A DNA stretch of 64,000 bases, taken from contig VAWN01000038.1 of the NCBI GenBank assembly GCA_005885555.1, positions 1 through 64,000 on the forward strand, given 5' to 3'. Below the pieces are notes generated by a model, which saw only the letters and a program-made list of their open reading frames with translations, made no database searches and had not been told where the DNA came from. The position numbers were made by a program, and so were the translations under genes. Source of the stretch: Actinomycetota bacterium. GTDB taxonomy: Bacteria > Actinomycetota > Actinomycetes > Mycobacteriales > Micromonosporaceae. Position 1 is the first letter of the stretch. The number at the start of each line of letters is the position of its first letter. Below, piece after piece: positions 42,224 through 51,523 of the stretch.

Positions 42224-44261
42224 CCGGTCGGAAGCGGAACAGGCGCAGGCTGTTGCTGACCACGAACACGCTCGACAGGGCCATCGCGGCGGCGGCCAGT
42301 TCCGGGGCCACCAGGCCGGCGACCGCCAGGGGTACCGCGGCCATGTTGTAGGCGAACGCCCAGAACAGGTTGCCCTTGACGGTGCGCAGGGTGGCCCGGG
42401 ACAACGCGATCGCGTCGGCGGCCGCGAGCAGGTCGGCGCGCACCAGGGTCAGGTCGCTGGCCTCGATGGCCACGTCGGTACCGGTACCCATCGCGATGCC
42501 CAGATCCGCGACCGCGAGCGCGGCGGCGTCGTTGACCCCGTCGCCGACCATGGCCACCACGCGACCCTCGGCGCGCAGCCGCTGTACCACCGAAACCTTG
42601 TCGGCGGGCAGCACCCCGGCGTGCACCTCGTCGATGCCGACCTGCCCGGCCACGGAAGCCGCGACCGCCGCGGAGTCCCCGGTGAGCAGGACCGGTCGCA
42701 GCCCGAGCCCGCGCAGCCGCGCCACCGCTGCCGCCGACGTCGGCCGCACCGTGTCCGCGACCGTGATCGAGCCGCGGTACACGCCGTCCCAGGCGACCGC
42801 GACCCCGTCCACGGCCGGTACCGGGATGCCTTGCGCGGCAAGGAGTTCCGGCCGCCCGACGACCACCCGGCGACCGTCCACTGTGGCCTGTGCGCCGAGT
42901 CCGGGCAGCGCCGCGAAGTCGTGTACCGGCAGCGGCGGCCGCGGACCGGCGGCCGCGATCGCGCGCGCGACCGGATGCTCGGCGGCGTCCTCGACCGCCG
43001 CCGCGTACCGGACAAGCTCGGCGCCGTCGACACCTCCGGCCGGGGTCACCGCGGTCACCGCCATCGTGCCGGTGGTGACCGTGCCGGTCTTGTCGAGCAC
43101 CACGGTGTCGGCGCGCCGGGTCGCCTCCAGCACCTCCGGCCCGCGCACGAGGATGCCGAGCTGCGCGCCGCGTCCGGTACCGACGAGGAGCGCGGTCGGT
43201 GTCGCGAGCCCCAACGCGCACGGGCAGGCGACGATGAGCACCGCGACCGCGGCGGTCAGCGCGCGCCCCGCGGGGTGCCCGGTGAGCAACCAGCCGGCCG
43301 CGGTCAGCGCGGCGGTGGCGAGGATCGCCGGGACGAACACCGCGGAGACCCGGTCGGCCAGCCGCTGTACCGGTGCCTTGCCGGACTGTGCCGCGGCCAC
43401 CAGCCGGCCGATCCGCGCGAGTTGGGTGTCCGCGCCGACCCGGGTGGCGCGCACGACGAGGCGCCCCCCGGCGTTCACGGTCGCGCCGGTGACCGGGTCG
43501 CCGGCCCGTACCTCGACCGGCGCGCTCTCCCCGGTGAGCAGGCTCAGGTCGACCGCGCTGGTGCCCTCGATTACGACACCGTCGGTCGCCACCTTCTCCC
43601 CCGGCCGGACGAGGAACACGTCACCGACGCGCAGCTCGGTCACCGGTACCGGCACCTCGACGCCGTCACGCAGCAGCGCCACCTCCTTGGCGCCCAGCTC
43701 CAGCAGGGCACGCAGCGCCGAACCCGCGCGCCGCTTCGCCCGCGCCTCGGCGTACCGGCCGGCGAGCAGGAACGTGGTGAGCACCGCGCCGACCTCCAGG
43801 TACAGGTCGCCGCCGCGGAACAGCGCGACGACACTCCAGCCGACCGAGGCCACGATGCCCAGTGAGATCAGCGTGTCCATGGTCGTCGCGCCGTGCCGCA
43901 GGTTGACCAGCGTGGCCCGGTGGAACGGCCACGCCCCCCAGGTGACCACGGGTACCGCGAGCGCCAGCGCCAGGTACGGCCACCGTCCACTCAGGACGGT
44001 CAGCGGTACCGTCAGCGCGGCGCTGAGCGCGAGCCGCGGACCCAGCGAGGGCGGCCGCGCGGCGGCAGCCGTGTAGCCGGCCGACTCGACCGTGCGGACC
44101 AGATCCGCGACGACGACCTCGGGCGGGTATGACACGTGCGCGGTCTCGGTGGCGAAGTTGACCGTCGCGCGTACCCCGGCGAGCCGGTTCAGCTTCCTCT
44201 CCACCCGGGTCGCGCACGAGGCGCACGTCATGCCGCCGATCCGCAGGTCCACTGTGGACAT
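42210..44261 (-). CDS. copA: Copper-exporting P1B-type ATPase
   Basis: The 683-residue protein has an N-terminal HMA domain (GGMTCASC) and about eight TM helices. Further motifs are LLTGESAPV (actuator), the CPC metal motif in [22 protein letters not shown] (phosphorylation), EHPVARA (HP motif) and GDGVND. CPC plus MTCASC indicates Cu(I) export. It is slightly short because there is a single HMA. It is the last gene of the csoR operon, abutting the exported protein gene with no gap. Confidence 0.95.
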   Translation of the reverse strand: MSTVDLRIGGMTCASCATRVERKLNRLAGVRATVNFATETAHVSYPPEVVVADLVRTVESAGYTAAAARPPSLGPRLALSAALTVPLTVLSGRWPYLALALAVPVVTWGAWPFHRATLVNLRHGATTMDTLISLGIVASVGWSVVALFRGGDLYLEVGAVLTTFLLAGRYAEARAKRRAGSALRALLELGAKEVALLRDGVEVPVPVTELRVGDVFLVRPGEKVATDGVVIEGTSAVDLSLLTGESAPVEVRAGDPVTGATVNAGGRLVVRATRVGADTQLARIGRLVAAAQSGKAPVQRLADRVSAVFVPAILATAALTAAGWLLTGHPAGRALTAAVAVLIVACPCALGLATPTALLVGTGRGAQLGILVRGPEVLEATRRADTVVLDKTGTVTTGTMAVTAVTPAGGVDGAELVRYAAAVEDAAEHPVARAIAAAGPRPPLPVHDFAALPGLGAQATVDGRRVVVGRPELLAAQGIPVPAVDGVAVAWDGVYRGSITVADTVRPTSAAAVARLRGLGLRPVLLTGDSAAVAASVAGQVGIDEVHAGVLPADKVSVVQRLRAEGRVVAMVGDGVNDAAALAVADLGIAMGTGTDVAIEASDLTLVRADLLAAADAIALSRATLRTVKGNLFWAFAYNMAAVPLAVAGLVAPELAAAAMALSSVFVVSNSLRLFRFRPVRKR

Positions 44262-45083
44262 TCAGCGCACCGTCACGGTGAACTGGGCGGTGTGCACCTT
44301 CCCGTCGACCTGGTAGTCGAGGAACAGCCGGAAGGTACCCGTCGACGGCGCGGCCACCCAGAACTTCGCGGCCCCGTCGACGAGCGCGGGTTCCGGGTGG
44401 ATGTGCAGGTATGCCAGATCGGTTTCGCGCAGCATCGTCAGGTGCCCGTAGGCGCCGAGGTACGGCTGCAGCGGGTCTTTCGAGCCGATCCGGAACAGCA
44501 GCGGCTCCGCGACGCCGACGGTCAGGGTACCCTCGTGGGTCACCGGGAACGCATTGTCCACTGTGGACGGAGCGGCGGCGGCGCCGGCGACCGCGGGCAG
44601 CTCCGCGCCGAGCACCACCGCCGTACCGGTGCCGGTGGTGAAGTCGGCGAAGGCGCGGTACGGGCCCGGAGCGGGCAGGGACAGCGCGACGGTCCAGGTG
44701 CCGTCGGGCGCCATGGTCGGGTGCACGTGCTGGTACCCGCTCAGATCCTTGCGCACCACGATGAGGTGCAGCGGCTTCTCGTGCACCAGCTGGAACCTGG
44801 TGACCGGATTCCCATCCGGGCCTTGGATGTGGAAGGTGAACGGGCTCATCCCGGTCACCACGAAGGAGTACCCGCCGGCCGTCGCGGACAGCCCACCGAC
44901 CGGCACCGGAGCCCCGGAGGGTGCCGTCATGACGTGGGTGTGCGGCGCCGACTCGGGACCGGTGAGGGCGGCGGTGCTGGGGCCGGAGACCGCCGGTACC
45001 GGAGCCCGGACGAGCAGGACCACGACGGCGCCGAGCAGGACCGCGGCGAGTGCCGCGACCACCCAGCGCTTAGGAAAGCGCAT
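44262..45083 (-). CDS. Exported protein with duplicated HxHP domain in copper operon
   Basis: The 273-residue protein has an N-terminal signal anchor (about 7-26). Two homologous domains follow. The first is FHIQGPDG...LHLIVVRKDLSGYQHVHP...PGPYRAFADF. The second is FRIGSKD...GHLTMLRETDLAYLHIHP...TGTFRLFLDYQ. Each ends with a beta-sandwich-like strand and each has His residues at HLxxxR and HxHP. A third HTH lies at about residue 50. Position between copZ and copA suggests extracytoplasmic copper handling; this is inference. It overlaps copZ by 14 bp. Confidence 0.82.
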   Translation of the reverse strand: MRFPKRWVVAALAAVLLGAVVVLLVRAPVPAVSGPSTAALTGPESAPHTHVMTAPSGAPVPVGGLSATAGGYSFVVTGMSPFTFHIQGPDGNPVTRFQLVHEKPLHLIVVRKDLSGYQHVHPTMAPDGTWTVALSLPAPGPYRAFADFTTGTGTAVVLGAELPAVAGAAAAPSTVDNAFPVTHEGTLTVGVAEPLLFRIGSKDPLQPYLGAYGHLTMLRETDLAYLHIHPEPALVDGAAKFWVAAPSTGTFRLFLDYQVDGKVHTAQFTVTVR

Positions 45084-45276
45084 ATCCGGCCTCGTCGACC
45101 GCGGCGCGTACCTCGTCCAGCGGAACCATCCCGTCGCTGCGCACGGTGATCCGCCCGGAGGAGAGGTCGACGCGCACGTCGCGGACGCCGGGCAGCCGGA
45201 TCAACTCCCCGGTCACCGCCTGGACGCAGTGGTCGCAGGTCATTCCGGTGACCGCGTAGGTCTCGGTGACAGTCAT
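45070..45276 (-). CDS. copZ: Copper chaperone CopZ (HMA domain)
   Basis: The 68-residue protein is a single HMA domain: TYAVTGMTCDHCVQAV with the CxxC metal site, then GVRDVRVDLSSGRITV and a C-terminal YALS. It should deliver Cu(I) to CopA. The ATG follows GAGGGGG. It starts 10 nt after csoR stops and overlaps the next gene by 14 bp. Confidence 0.95.
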   Translation of the reverse strand: MTVTETYAVTGMTCDHCVQAVTGELIRLPGVRDVRVDLSSGRITVRSDGMVPLDEVRAAVDEAGYALS

Positions 45277-45286
45277 CAGTACCCCC

Positions 45287-45565
45287 TCAGGATCGGACGA
45301 GGCGGGCGACCGCCTCGGTGGCCTCCCTGACCTTCGCGGTCGGATCGCCGCCGTCGCGCGCGGCGTCGACCACGCAGTGCGCCAGGTGCCCTTCCAGCAG
45401 GCCGACGGCGACCGCCTGGAGCGCCCGGGTGGCCGCGGATATCTGGGTCAGCACGTCGATGCAGTAGGTGTCCTGCTCGACCATGCGGTGCAGGCCGCGT
45501 ACCTGCCCCTCGATGCGGCGCAGCCGCCCCAGCAGGGCATCCTTGTCGGCAGCGTATCCGGTCAC
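45287..45565 (-). CDS. csoR: Copper-sensing repressor CsoR
   Basis: The 92-residue helical protein has LLGRLRRIEGQVRGLHRMVE, then TYCIDVLTQISA and EGHLAHCVV. This gives the Cys-x-n-His-x3-Cys copper site of CsoR. The GTG at 45565 lies 6-7 nt after TACTAT, so the mRNA is probably leaderless. It is the first gene of the operon; a perfect operator overlaps its -10. Confidence 0.95.
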   Translation of the reverse strand: MTGYAADKDALLGRLRRIEGQVRGLHRMVEQDTYCIDVLTQISAATRALQAVAVGLLEGHLAHCVVDAARDGGDPTAKVREATEAVARLVRS

Positions 45566-45575
45566 CAGAGCATAG

Positions 45576-45590
45576 TACCCCCCTGGGGTA
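45576..45590. promoter_or_regulatory. CsoR operator
   Basis: TACCCCCCTGGGGTA is a perfect TACCCC/GGGGTA inverted repeat with a 3-nt centre, the known CsoR G-tract operator form. It overlaps the csoR -10 (TACTAT on the minus strand). It sits 36 nt before the divergent NlpC/P60 start, so that gene may also respond. Confidence 0.85.
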
Positions 45591-45626
45591 TCGGCGGGGC
45601 GCATCCGGCTCCGGAGGTGGCTCGTT

Positions 45627-46670
45627 GTGCCGGTCGTGCCAGCTTCCCTGTGTCCGCGGCTCGCGCTGCGCGCGGCCCGCGCCGCGGCGGCGGCCGCGAG
45701 GACCGCGGCCGCGGTCGCAAGGACGGCGGCCGCGGCCGCCGTCGCGGTCCTTGCGGCGGGCGGCCTCTGCGCGCCCGGCCCGGCCGCGCACGCCAACCCG
45801 ACGCCGGCCGAGCTGTCCCAGCAACTGAGCGCCGCTTCCCAGCAGTTGGAGACGGTGATCGAGCAGTACAACGCCACGCAGGTACGGCTGACCGCCACCC
45901 AGGCCCGCCGCGACGCGATGACCGCACAGCTGGCGCCGCTCGGGCAGGCGATCGGCGCGCTGCAGGACCAGATCGGGCAGTACTCGGCGGGCCTGTACGA
46001 GCGGATCGGCGGCGGGCCGGTCGCCGCGCTCGTCGCCGCCGGCTCGCCGGGCAACCTGGTCGACGAGCTCACCATGCTCGACCACCTCAGCCTGGTCAGC
46101 CGCCGCCAGGTCGCGCAGTTGCACGCCGAACAGCAGCGGTACGCGCAGGAGCAGAGCGCCCTCGACGTCGTGCTCGGGCAGCAGGCGGCGCAACAGGCCG
46201 ACCTCGCGGCGAAGCGGACGAAGATCGAGACGCAGATCGCCGGGCTGCGCCAGTTGCGGTTCACCCTTTACGGTGGCCGCAATCCCGTCACGCCGCACGA
46301 CCGGTACGTCCCGGCGTACCAGCCGGGGCCGGCCGGCGTGGCGATCCGGTACGCCTATGCGCAACTGGGCAAGCCCTACGCCTGGGGCGCGGCCGGGCCG
46401 GACGCCTTCGACTGCTCCGGCCTGACGATGGCGTCGTGGGGCGCCGCCGGGGTTTCCCTGCCGCACAGCTCGACGCTGCAGTGGGCGCAGGTGGCACACG
46501 TGTCACGCGGGCAACTGCAACCCGGCGACCTCGTCTTCTACTACGGCAACATCCACCACGTCGCCATCTACATCGGCGACGACAAGGTGATCCACGCGCC
46601 GACGTACGGGCAGGACGTGGAGATCGCACCGGTCGACACGGCGCCGATCCACGGTTACGGCCGGCCCTGA
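45627..46670 (+). CDS. Secreted NlpC/P60 peptidoglycan hydrolase
   Basis: The 347-residue protein has an Arg/Ala-rich signal sequence to about residue 55. A coiled-coil domain of about 170 residues follows (ELSQQLSAASQQLETVIEQY and on). The C-terminal NlpC/P60 has the catalytic Cys in FDCSGLTMASWG and His in HHVAIYIGDDKVIHAP. It cleaves stem peptides, like RipA/RipC. The GTG follows GGAGG at 9 nt. The signal region is a quasi-repetitive GCCGCGG tract. Confidence 0.92.
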   Translation: MPVVPASLCPRLALRAARAAAAAARTAAAVARTAAAAAVAVLAAGGLCAPGPAAHANPTPAELSQQLSAASQQLETVIEQYNATQVRLTATQARRDAMTAQLAPLGQAIGALQDQIGQYSAGLYERIGGGPVAALVAAGSPGNLVDELTMLDHLSLVSRRQVAQLHAEQQRYAQEQSALDVVLGQQAAQQADLAAKRTKIETQIAGLRQLRFTLYGGRNPVTPHDRYVPAYQPGPAGVAIRYAYAQLGKPYAWGAAGPDAFDCSGLTMASWGAAGVSLPHSSTLQWAQVAHVSRGQLQPGDLVFYYGNIHHVAIYIGDDKVIHAPTYGQDVEIAPVDTAPIHGYGRP

Positions 46671-47167
46671 CCGGTCCGCTCCGCCCGGGCGGCGCGCTCC
46701 TCCGCCCGGCGGGCCGCCCGCGCCTCGGCCCGGCGCACCCGGCGGGACAGCAGCACCACCCGGTTCTCGATGACCATCTCCGCGTGCAGCGCGATCCACA
46801 GGCAGATGCCGGCCAGCGGAAGCTCCACGAGGACGGCGAGCAGCCAGGACAGGAACAGGCCGTGCCCGCGCGGCGTGGTCATCACGTCGAACCACGCGTC
46901 GACCGCGAGCATCGTCGCCGCCGCGGTGGACGACAGCGCCACGTACGGCCGCCCGCGCCAGGCCATCCACGCGGTCATCGCCAGCACCACGACCAGCGCC
47001 GTGTCGAAGCCCACCCAGACACCGCGGTAGTGGGCGAAGGTGGCATGCCGCGGCAGCGTGACCGCCAGAAAGACCACCCACGGTACCGTGCCCAGCGCGA
47101 GCAGCGCGAAAGCCGGCCCGACCCACCACGGTACCGTCTTGACCTTCGTGGCTTCCCGCTCGCTCAT
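46655..47167 (-). CDS. Four-helix membrane protein
   Basis: The 170-residue protein has helices at about 14-35, 51-67, 74-91 and 102-125. A basic C-terminal tail, RRVRRAEARAARRAEERAA, is probably a cytosolic helix. No family is recognised. The last 16 bp overlap the NlpC/P60 gene antisense. Confidence 0.75.
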   Translation of the reverse strand: MSEREATKVKTVPWWVGPAFALLALGTVPWVVFLAVTLPRHATFAHYRGVWVGFDTALVVVLAMTAWMAWRGRPYVALSSTAAATMLAVDAWFDVMTTPRGHGLFLSWLLAVLVELPLAGICLWIALHAEMVIENRVVLLSRRVRRAEARAARRAEERAARAERTGQGRP

Positions 47168-47216
47168 CGGCCGACCACGGCCTGCTTCACCATGCCGCCC
47201 AGATTAGGGTTGGGGC

Positions 47217-47852
47217 GTGAAGCTGACCAAGTTCACGCATGCCTGTGTGCGGCTGGAGTCCGACGACGGCCGCGCTCTCGTCATCGACCCCGGCGAGTGG
47301 AGCGAGGAGGCGGCGCTCGACGGCGTCCGTGACGTACTGGTCACCCACGAGCACTTCGACCACCTCGACGTCGAGTTCCTGACCCGGGTCGCGGCCGACA
47401 ACCCGCGGCTGCATGTCTGGGCACCGGCGCCGGTCGCGCAGAACCAGCTCGCCGGTCTCGGCGCCGCGGTGACCCCGGTGGCGCCCGGCGACACGGTCAC
47501 CGCGGCGGGATTCGCGGTACAGGTCGTCGGCGGTGCGCACGCGGAGATCTACGAGGGGCTGCCCGGCTGCGCCAACGTGGGCTACGTCGTGGACGGGGCG
47601 GTCTACCACCCCGGCGACGCGCTGCACGTACCCGACGCGCCGATCGACACGCTGCTGGTACCGGCCAGCGCGCCGTGGCTGAAGCTGGCCGAGGCGCTGG
47701 ACTTCGTCCGCGCGGTCAAGCCCCGCCGGGCGTACCCGATCCACGACGCCATGCTCAGCGTCATCGGGCAGCAGAGCGTGGAGCGGTGGATGACCGCCAA
47801 GGGGGACACCGGGTACGCCTGGCTCGGCCCCGGCGACGCGGTCACCATCTAG
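47217..47852 (+). CDS. MBL-fold metallohydrolase (UlaG-like)
   Basis: The 211-residue protein has THACVRLE, LVIDPGEW, the metal motif VTHEHFDHLD, GGAHAEIYEG, HPGDALHVPD and a C-terminal His in YPIHDAMLS. It is small, without the helical extension of UlaG. The substrate is unknown. The GTG is 6-7 nt after TAGGGT, so it is probably leaderless. Confidence 0.9.
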   Translation: MKLTKFTHACVRLESDDGRALVIDPGEWSEEAALDGVRDVLVTHEHFDHLDVEFLTRVAADNPRLHVWAPAPVAQNQLAGLGAAVTPVAPGDTVTAAGFAVQVVGGAHAEIYEGLPGCANVGYVVDGAVYHPGDALHVPDAPIDTLLVPASAPWLKLAEALDFVRAVKPRRAYPIHDAMLSVIGQQSVERWMTAKGDTGYAWLGPGDAVTI

Positions 47853-47861
47853 GGTGGGACC

Positions 47862-48980
47862 GTGCGATTCGGAGTCAGCCATGTGCTCGACGCCATCGAG
47901 CGGCGGATCACCACCGACCCGACGGCGGCCGGCGGGGTCGTCGACCTGACCGAGATCGTCCGGCTGGCCGACCTCGACGGCGGCCGGCCGGCACACCTGC
48001 TGCGCCTCGGGCTGGTCATCGACGCGCTCGCCCGGCACATGTCCGACGGCGGCGTCGCGGTGTACCCGGTCGCCCAGCGCGCGCTGCTGTCCGACACCGA
48101 CCTGACCGCGAACGAGCGGATGGTCATCCGCCGCTGGTCCGACGACGGCAAGGTCGAGGTGCTGCGGATGGGCGGACCGCCGGCGATACAGCGGATCCGC
48201 GAGGTGGCCGCGCTGACCGGCCTGCCACTGCTGAGCCGGCAGCCCGGCGGGTACCCCGGGCTGACCTACGCGCCGGTACCCACGGCCAACGGCCCGGCCC
48301 TGTCGCCGCAACAGCTCGGTCCCGGGCCGGCCGCACCGGCCGCCGCACTGGGCCGCAAATGGCGCTGTCCCGAGCCCGGCTGCGCGAGCTTCGGGCCGCC
48401 CGGCGCCCGTGAACCCGACCCGTTCGGGCCGCAGTCCGACGAGCCGCCGGGCGAACCGGGCAGCCAACCGCCGCCGCAGCTGGTGAACGGGGTACCGCAG
48501 TGCCCGCGGCACGGTGCGCCACTGCGCGACACGGGTCCGGTACCCCGGGCGGTGACCGTCGTGATCCGGGTCAAGGGGGTCGCGTGGCACCGCCTCGTGG
48601 TGACCGAAGCGGCCCCGGTCACCGTCGGGCGCTCCCCCGAGGAGCCCGGCGGCGTGGGCATCGGGCTCGCTCTCGACGAGCGGGGACTGCGCTGGGTCAG
48701 CCGCAGCCATGTCCGGCTGGAACTGCACGGCAGCGCGCTGCAGGTCACCGACACGAGTACCAACGGCACGACCGTGCTGCTGCGGACCGGCCCGGTGGAG
48801 AGTGTGCGGCGGGCACCGCTGGTTCGCGGCGAGGGTACGACGCTGGGCGAGTGGGACACCGTCGAGCTGTACGAGGGCGTCGAGCTGGCCCGCGCGGACC
48901 GGGCCGCCGGCCCGATCGCGGGTGCCCCGACGAACTCCGTGATGGCCGACGCCCCGACCCAGGCCATCCGCCTGAGCTAA
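47862..48980 (+). CDS. FHA-domain protein with zinc-ribbon centre
   Basis: The 372-residue protein has an N-terminal helical region (residues 1-130) with no family recognised. Cys pairs CPEPGC and CPRHG at about 169-220 follow. The C-terminal FHA domain has VTVGRSPEEPGG, WVSRSHVRLEL and DTSTNGTTV. The FHA binds phosphothreonine, so the protein is likely a substrate or reader of a Ser/Thr kinase. The GTG is 6 nt after TAGGGT. The upstream MBL stop is 9 nt away. Confidence 0.88.
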   Translation: MRFGVSHVLDAIERRITTDPTAAGGVVDLTEIVRLADLDGGRPAHLLRLGLVIDALARHMSDGGVAVYPVAQRALLSDTDLTANERMVIRRWSDDGKVEVLRMGGPPAIQRIREVAALTGLPLLSRQPGGYPGLTYAPVPTANGPALSPQQLGPGPAAPAAALGRKWRCPEPGCASFGPPGAREPDPFGPQSDEPPGEPGSQPPPQLVNGVPQCPRHGAPLRDTGPVPRAVTVVIRVKGVAWHRLVVTEAAPVTVGRSPEEPGGVGIGLALDERGLRWVSRSHVRLELHGSALQVTDTSTNGTTVLLRTGPVESVRRAPLVRGEGTTLGEWDTVELYEGVELARADRAAGPIAGAPTNSVMADAPTQAIRLS

Positions 48981-48990
48981 GCCAAAACCC

Positions 48991-49066
48991 CGCCGATCTT
49001 GGACTTGTGGTGCCCGGCTCGCGGAGCGGTGTCCCATATGTCGCGGACACAACTCCAAGATCGCGG
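48991..49066. repeat. GATCTTGGA hairpin element E4
   Basis: This 76-nt element starts CGCCGATCTTGGACTTGTG, identical to E2 for the first 26 nt. It ends GACACAACTCCAAGATCGC and has a 38-nt loop. It starts 10 nt after the FHA stop, between convergent genes. The C-C mismatch at arm position 14 is conserved. Confidence 0.9.
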
Positions 49067-49113
49067 AGAGCGGGGCGGGCGGGGCGGGCGGGGCCGCGCG
49101 CGGGCGCAGCGGG

Positions 49114-50813
49114 TCAGCCGCCGCTGCCGGGGCGCAGGGCGATCGCCTGCAGGAAGATCTCGCCGATCTTGGCCGGGTCGGTGGCGATGAACACTCCCCC
49201 ACCGGTGGTCTGGGAGATCCGGGTCAGCTCGGGCCGGCTCACGTCGGTACCGATGCCGATCGCCACCACCTGCACCGGACCTTCTGCAGTTCGGTGACCA
49301 GCTGGTCCAGGGTGAGCCCGCCCGGGTTGTCGTTCTGCCCGTCGGTCATCAGGATCACCGAGTTGATCTTCCCCGGATCCCAGTTCGTCTGCACCGTCTT
49401 GTAGGCGGCGAGCACCGTGTCGTACAGGCCGGTGTCACCGTGCGTGGCCTGGATCCCGCCGAGCGCGGCGGCGAGCTGGTTGCGCTGGCTGACCAGCGGG
49501 CCGATGGGTACCAGTTCCTTGTACGGCGTGTTGCCGTCCAGCTTCGTCGAGAAGATCCACAGCCCGACCGCCCACGTGTCGTCGAACAGGCTCAGTCCAC
49601 CGGCCGCCGCCTTGACCAGTACCTGTTCCCGGGTGGCGTTGCCGGCGCTGGCCACCGGTGTGTTCATCGAGCCGGACACGTCCATCACGGCGAGGATGCG
49701 GCCGGGCTGGGTGACCGCGGTCCAGGTGGACAGGGTCTGCTGGATGAGGGCCGGGTCGGCGGCCGCGGCGCCCGGCAGGGGTCCCGACGGCGCGCCGGGC
49801 AGCGGGGTGAACCCGGGGCCGGCGGTACCGTCGGCGTTGCGCAGGTTGTGCTGCGCGAGCGCGGTGCTGTAGGCGGTACCGGTCAACGCCCGCTGCAGCT
49901 GTTCGGCCGCCGCGGCGACCTCCGAGCGGTTGCCGGGCAGGACCGCGAACGGATAGTCCAGCGGCGACGGTGCCGGGTCGAGGAAGACCCCGGCCAGCGG
50001 TACCGGCGGCTGCGCGGCGTTGTACGTGATCACCGCCTGCTCCGGCAGCGGCGCGGCGGACAGCGACGACGCCACGGTGGCCGGGTCGGCCGCCCGCGGG
50101 AACCGGCCGAGCAGGTCGTCGCGCAGCGTGGACCGGCCCACCGCGAGCGCGCGCAGCGCGGCGACGGTGGCCTCCTGCGCGTTGGCGCCGGCCGCGGCGG
50201 CCGCGGTGCGCAGCGCGAGCAGCCCGGACAGGCCGGACGCGTCGCGGCCCGGTTCGACGATCCCGGTCTTCATCGCGGCGCCCGTGGTCATCCGCTGCAG
50301 CAGCGCGGCCCAGCTCAGCTTGGTCTTCGGCCAGCCGAGGGCGGCGGCGATCGGCTGCGGCATGGCCAGCACGACGGGACTCTGCGCGACCGAGACGGCC
50401 TCGGCGGGTACCAGGTCGCCACCGGCCACCCGGACCCGCTGCAGCCAGGTGGACGAGTCCGGAATCCAGATCTGCGGTACCTGCGCCTTGCCGTTCGCCT
50501 GGCCCAACCCGGTCAGCGTGGCGCCGCGCTGTCCGGCGATGGCGGCGGCGACGTCGGCGGGCTCCTGCTCGGCCACGGTGACCGACACGCAGGTGCCGCC
50601 CCGCGGGGTGCCGGACCAGTTCCCGGCGGCCGTCCGGACCGCGGGGGCGATCTCCGGAGCGGCCGCGATCGACAGGCTCAGCCGGGTGCCGCACGAGGGC
50701 GAGTTGAGCAGCCGGTACCCGCCCCAGCCGGCGAGCGCGGCCAGCAGCACGACGGAGACGAGGCCGGCAACGAGCCCGAGGGACGGACGCGGGTTGCGGT
50801 GGCGGCCTGTCAC
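49114..50813 (-). pseudogene. vWA/solute-binding-like protein, frameshifted near its 3' end
   Basis: The frame from GTG 50813 runs 524 residues. It has a signal anchor, a substrate-binding-like domain and a vWA MIDAS site, VMDVSGSMNTPV, with the later VILMTDGQND. It then breaks at LQKV, after which the frame gives RCRWWRSASVPT and stops at 49239. The shifted frame from about 49278 continues PVQVVAIGIGTDVSRPELTR, then TGGGVFIATDPAKIGEIFLQ, stopping at 49114. That is a normal vWA C-terminus. Comparison with the family suggests a deletion of about 10-13 nt. The N-terminal part may still be expressed. Confidence 0.75.
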
Positions 50814-50924
50814 GCGACAAGTGTCCGCAGGTTAGGAGCCCGATTGCCATGTACGTTCGGCCGAAAGTTACTCGCGAGCACCGTTCGCGTGGTACCGGGT
50901 GTGACAATGATATTTCTGTGCGTG

Positions 50925-51515
50925 TCAGCCCACGGCGACCCGCCTGACAATCGCCCGCAATGACTCTTCAACCTCGCCGATGGGGCGTTCCGGGGTGAAC
51001 ACCAGCCAGTCCACCGCGACCACCAGACCGACCCCGAACAGCGCGGAAGAGGCGAGCCGGACATCCAGCTCAGCGGGGAACTCTCCGGTGTCCACCCCGG
51101 CCTCGATCACCTCCGCGATCACCCCGATGGCCTCCTCGCGCAGCAGCCGCAGCGTCTGCTGCCACTCCCGGTTGGTCCGCCACATCTCCGACAGGAGCAG
51201 CTGCGCGAAGGCACGGTACCGCTGGATGTACTCCAGCTGCGCGCGGATCAGCGCGGCCACCGCCTCCCGCGGCGGCTGCCCGGCGACCACCTCGCGGAAC
51301 CGTGCGGTCAGCAACCCGATGCCGTGCCGCAGCAGCTCCTCGAACAGCGCCGGCTTGGACGGGAAGTTGTAGTACACCGTGCCCTTGGCCACGCCCGCGC
51401 GCTCGGCGATGTCGTCGACCGTGGTCGCGGAGTATCCGCGCTCCGCGATCAGGTCCACCGCGGCCTCGTAGAGGCGCTGCCGGGTGTCCTCCCGGCGGCG
51501 GGTCCGGCCGTCCAT
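50925..51515 (-). CDS. TetR-family repressor of the YhgE exporter
   Basis: The 196-residue protein has the HTH DTRQRLYEAAVDLIAERGYS, then TVDDIAERAGVAKGTVYYNFPSK. The C-terminal ligand domain reads YRAFAQLLLSEMWRTNREW. The ATG follows GGAG. It is the last gene of the ATPase - YhgE - TetR unit (8 nt gap), so it should be autoregulated through the 34-nt palindrome at 54131. Confidence 0.93.
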   Translation of the reverse strand: MDGRTRRREDTRQRLYEAAVDLIAERGYSATTVDDIAERAGVAKGTVYYNFPSKPALFEELLRHGIGLLTARFREVVAGQPPREAVAALIRAQLEYIQRYRAFAQLLLSEMWRTNREWQQTLRLLREEAIGVIAEVIEAGVDTGEFPAELDVRLASSALFGVGLVVAVDWLVFTPERPIGEVEESLRAIVRRVAVG

Positions 51516-51523
51516 CACCACTC

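Noticed and set aside
49161-49175. Another GATCTTGG sequence (gccgatcttggcc)
   Set aside because: It lies in the coding part of the vWA tail (AKIGEI), has no partner arm and does not belong to the hairpin family.
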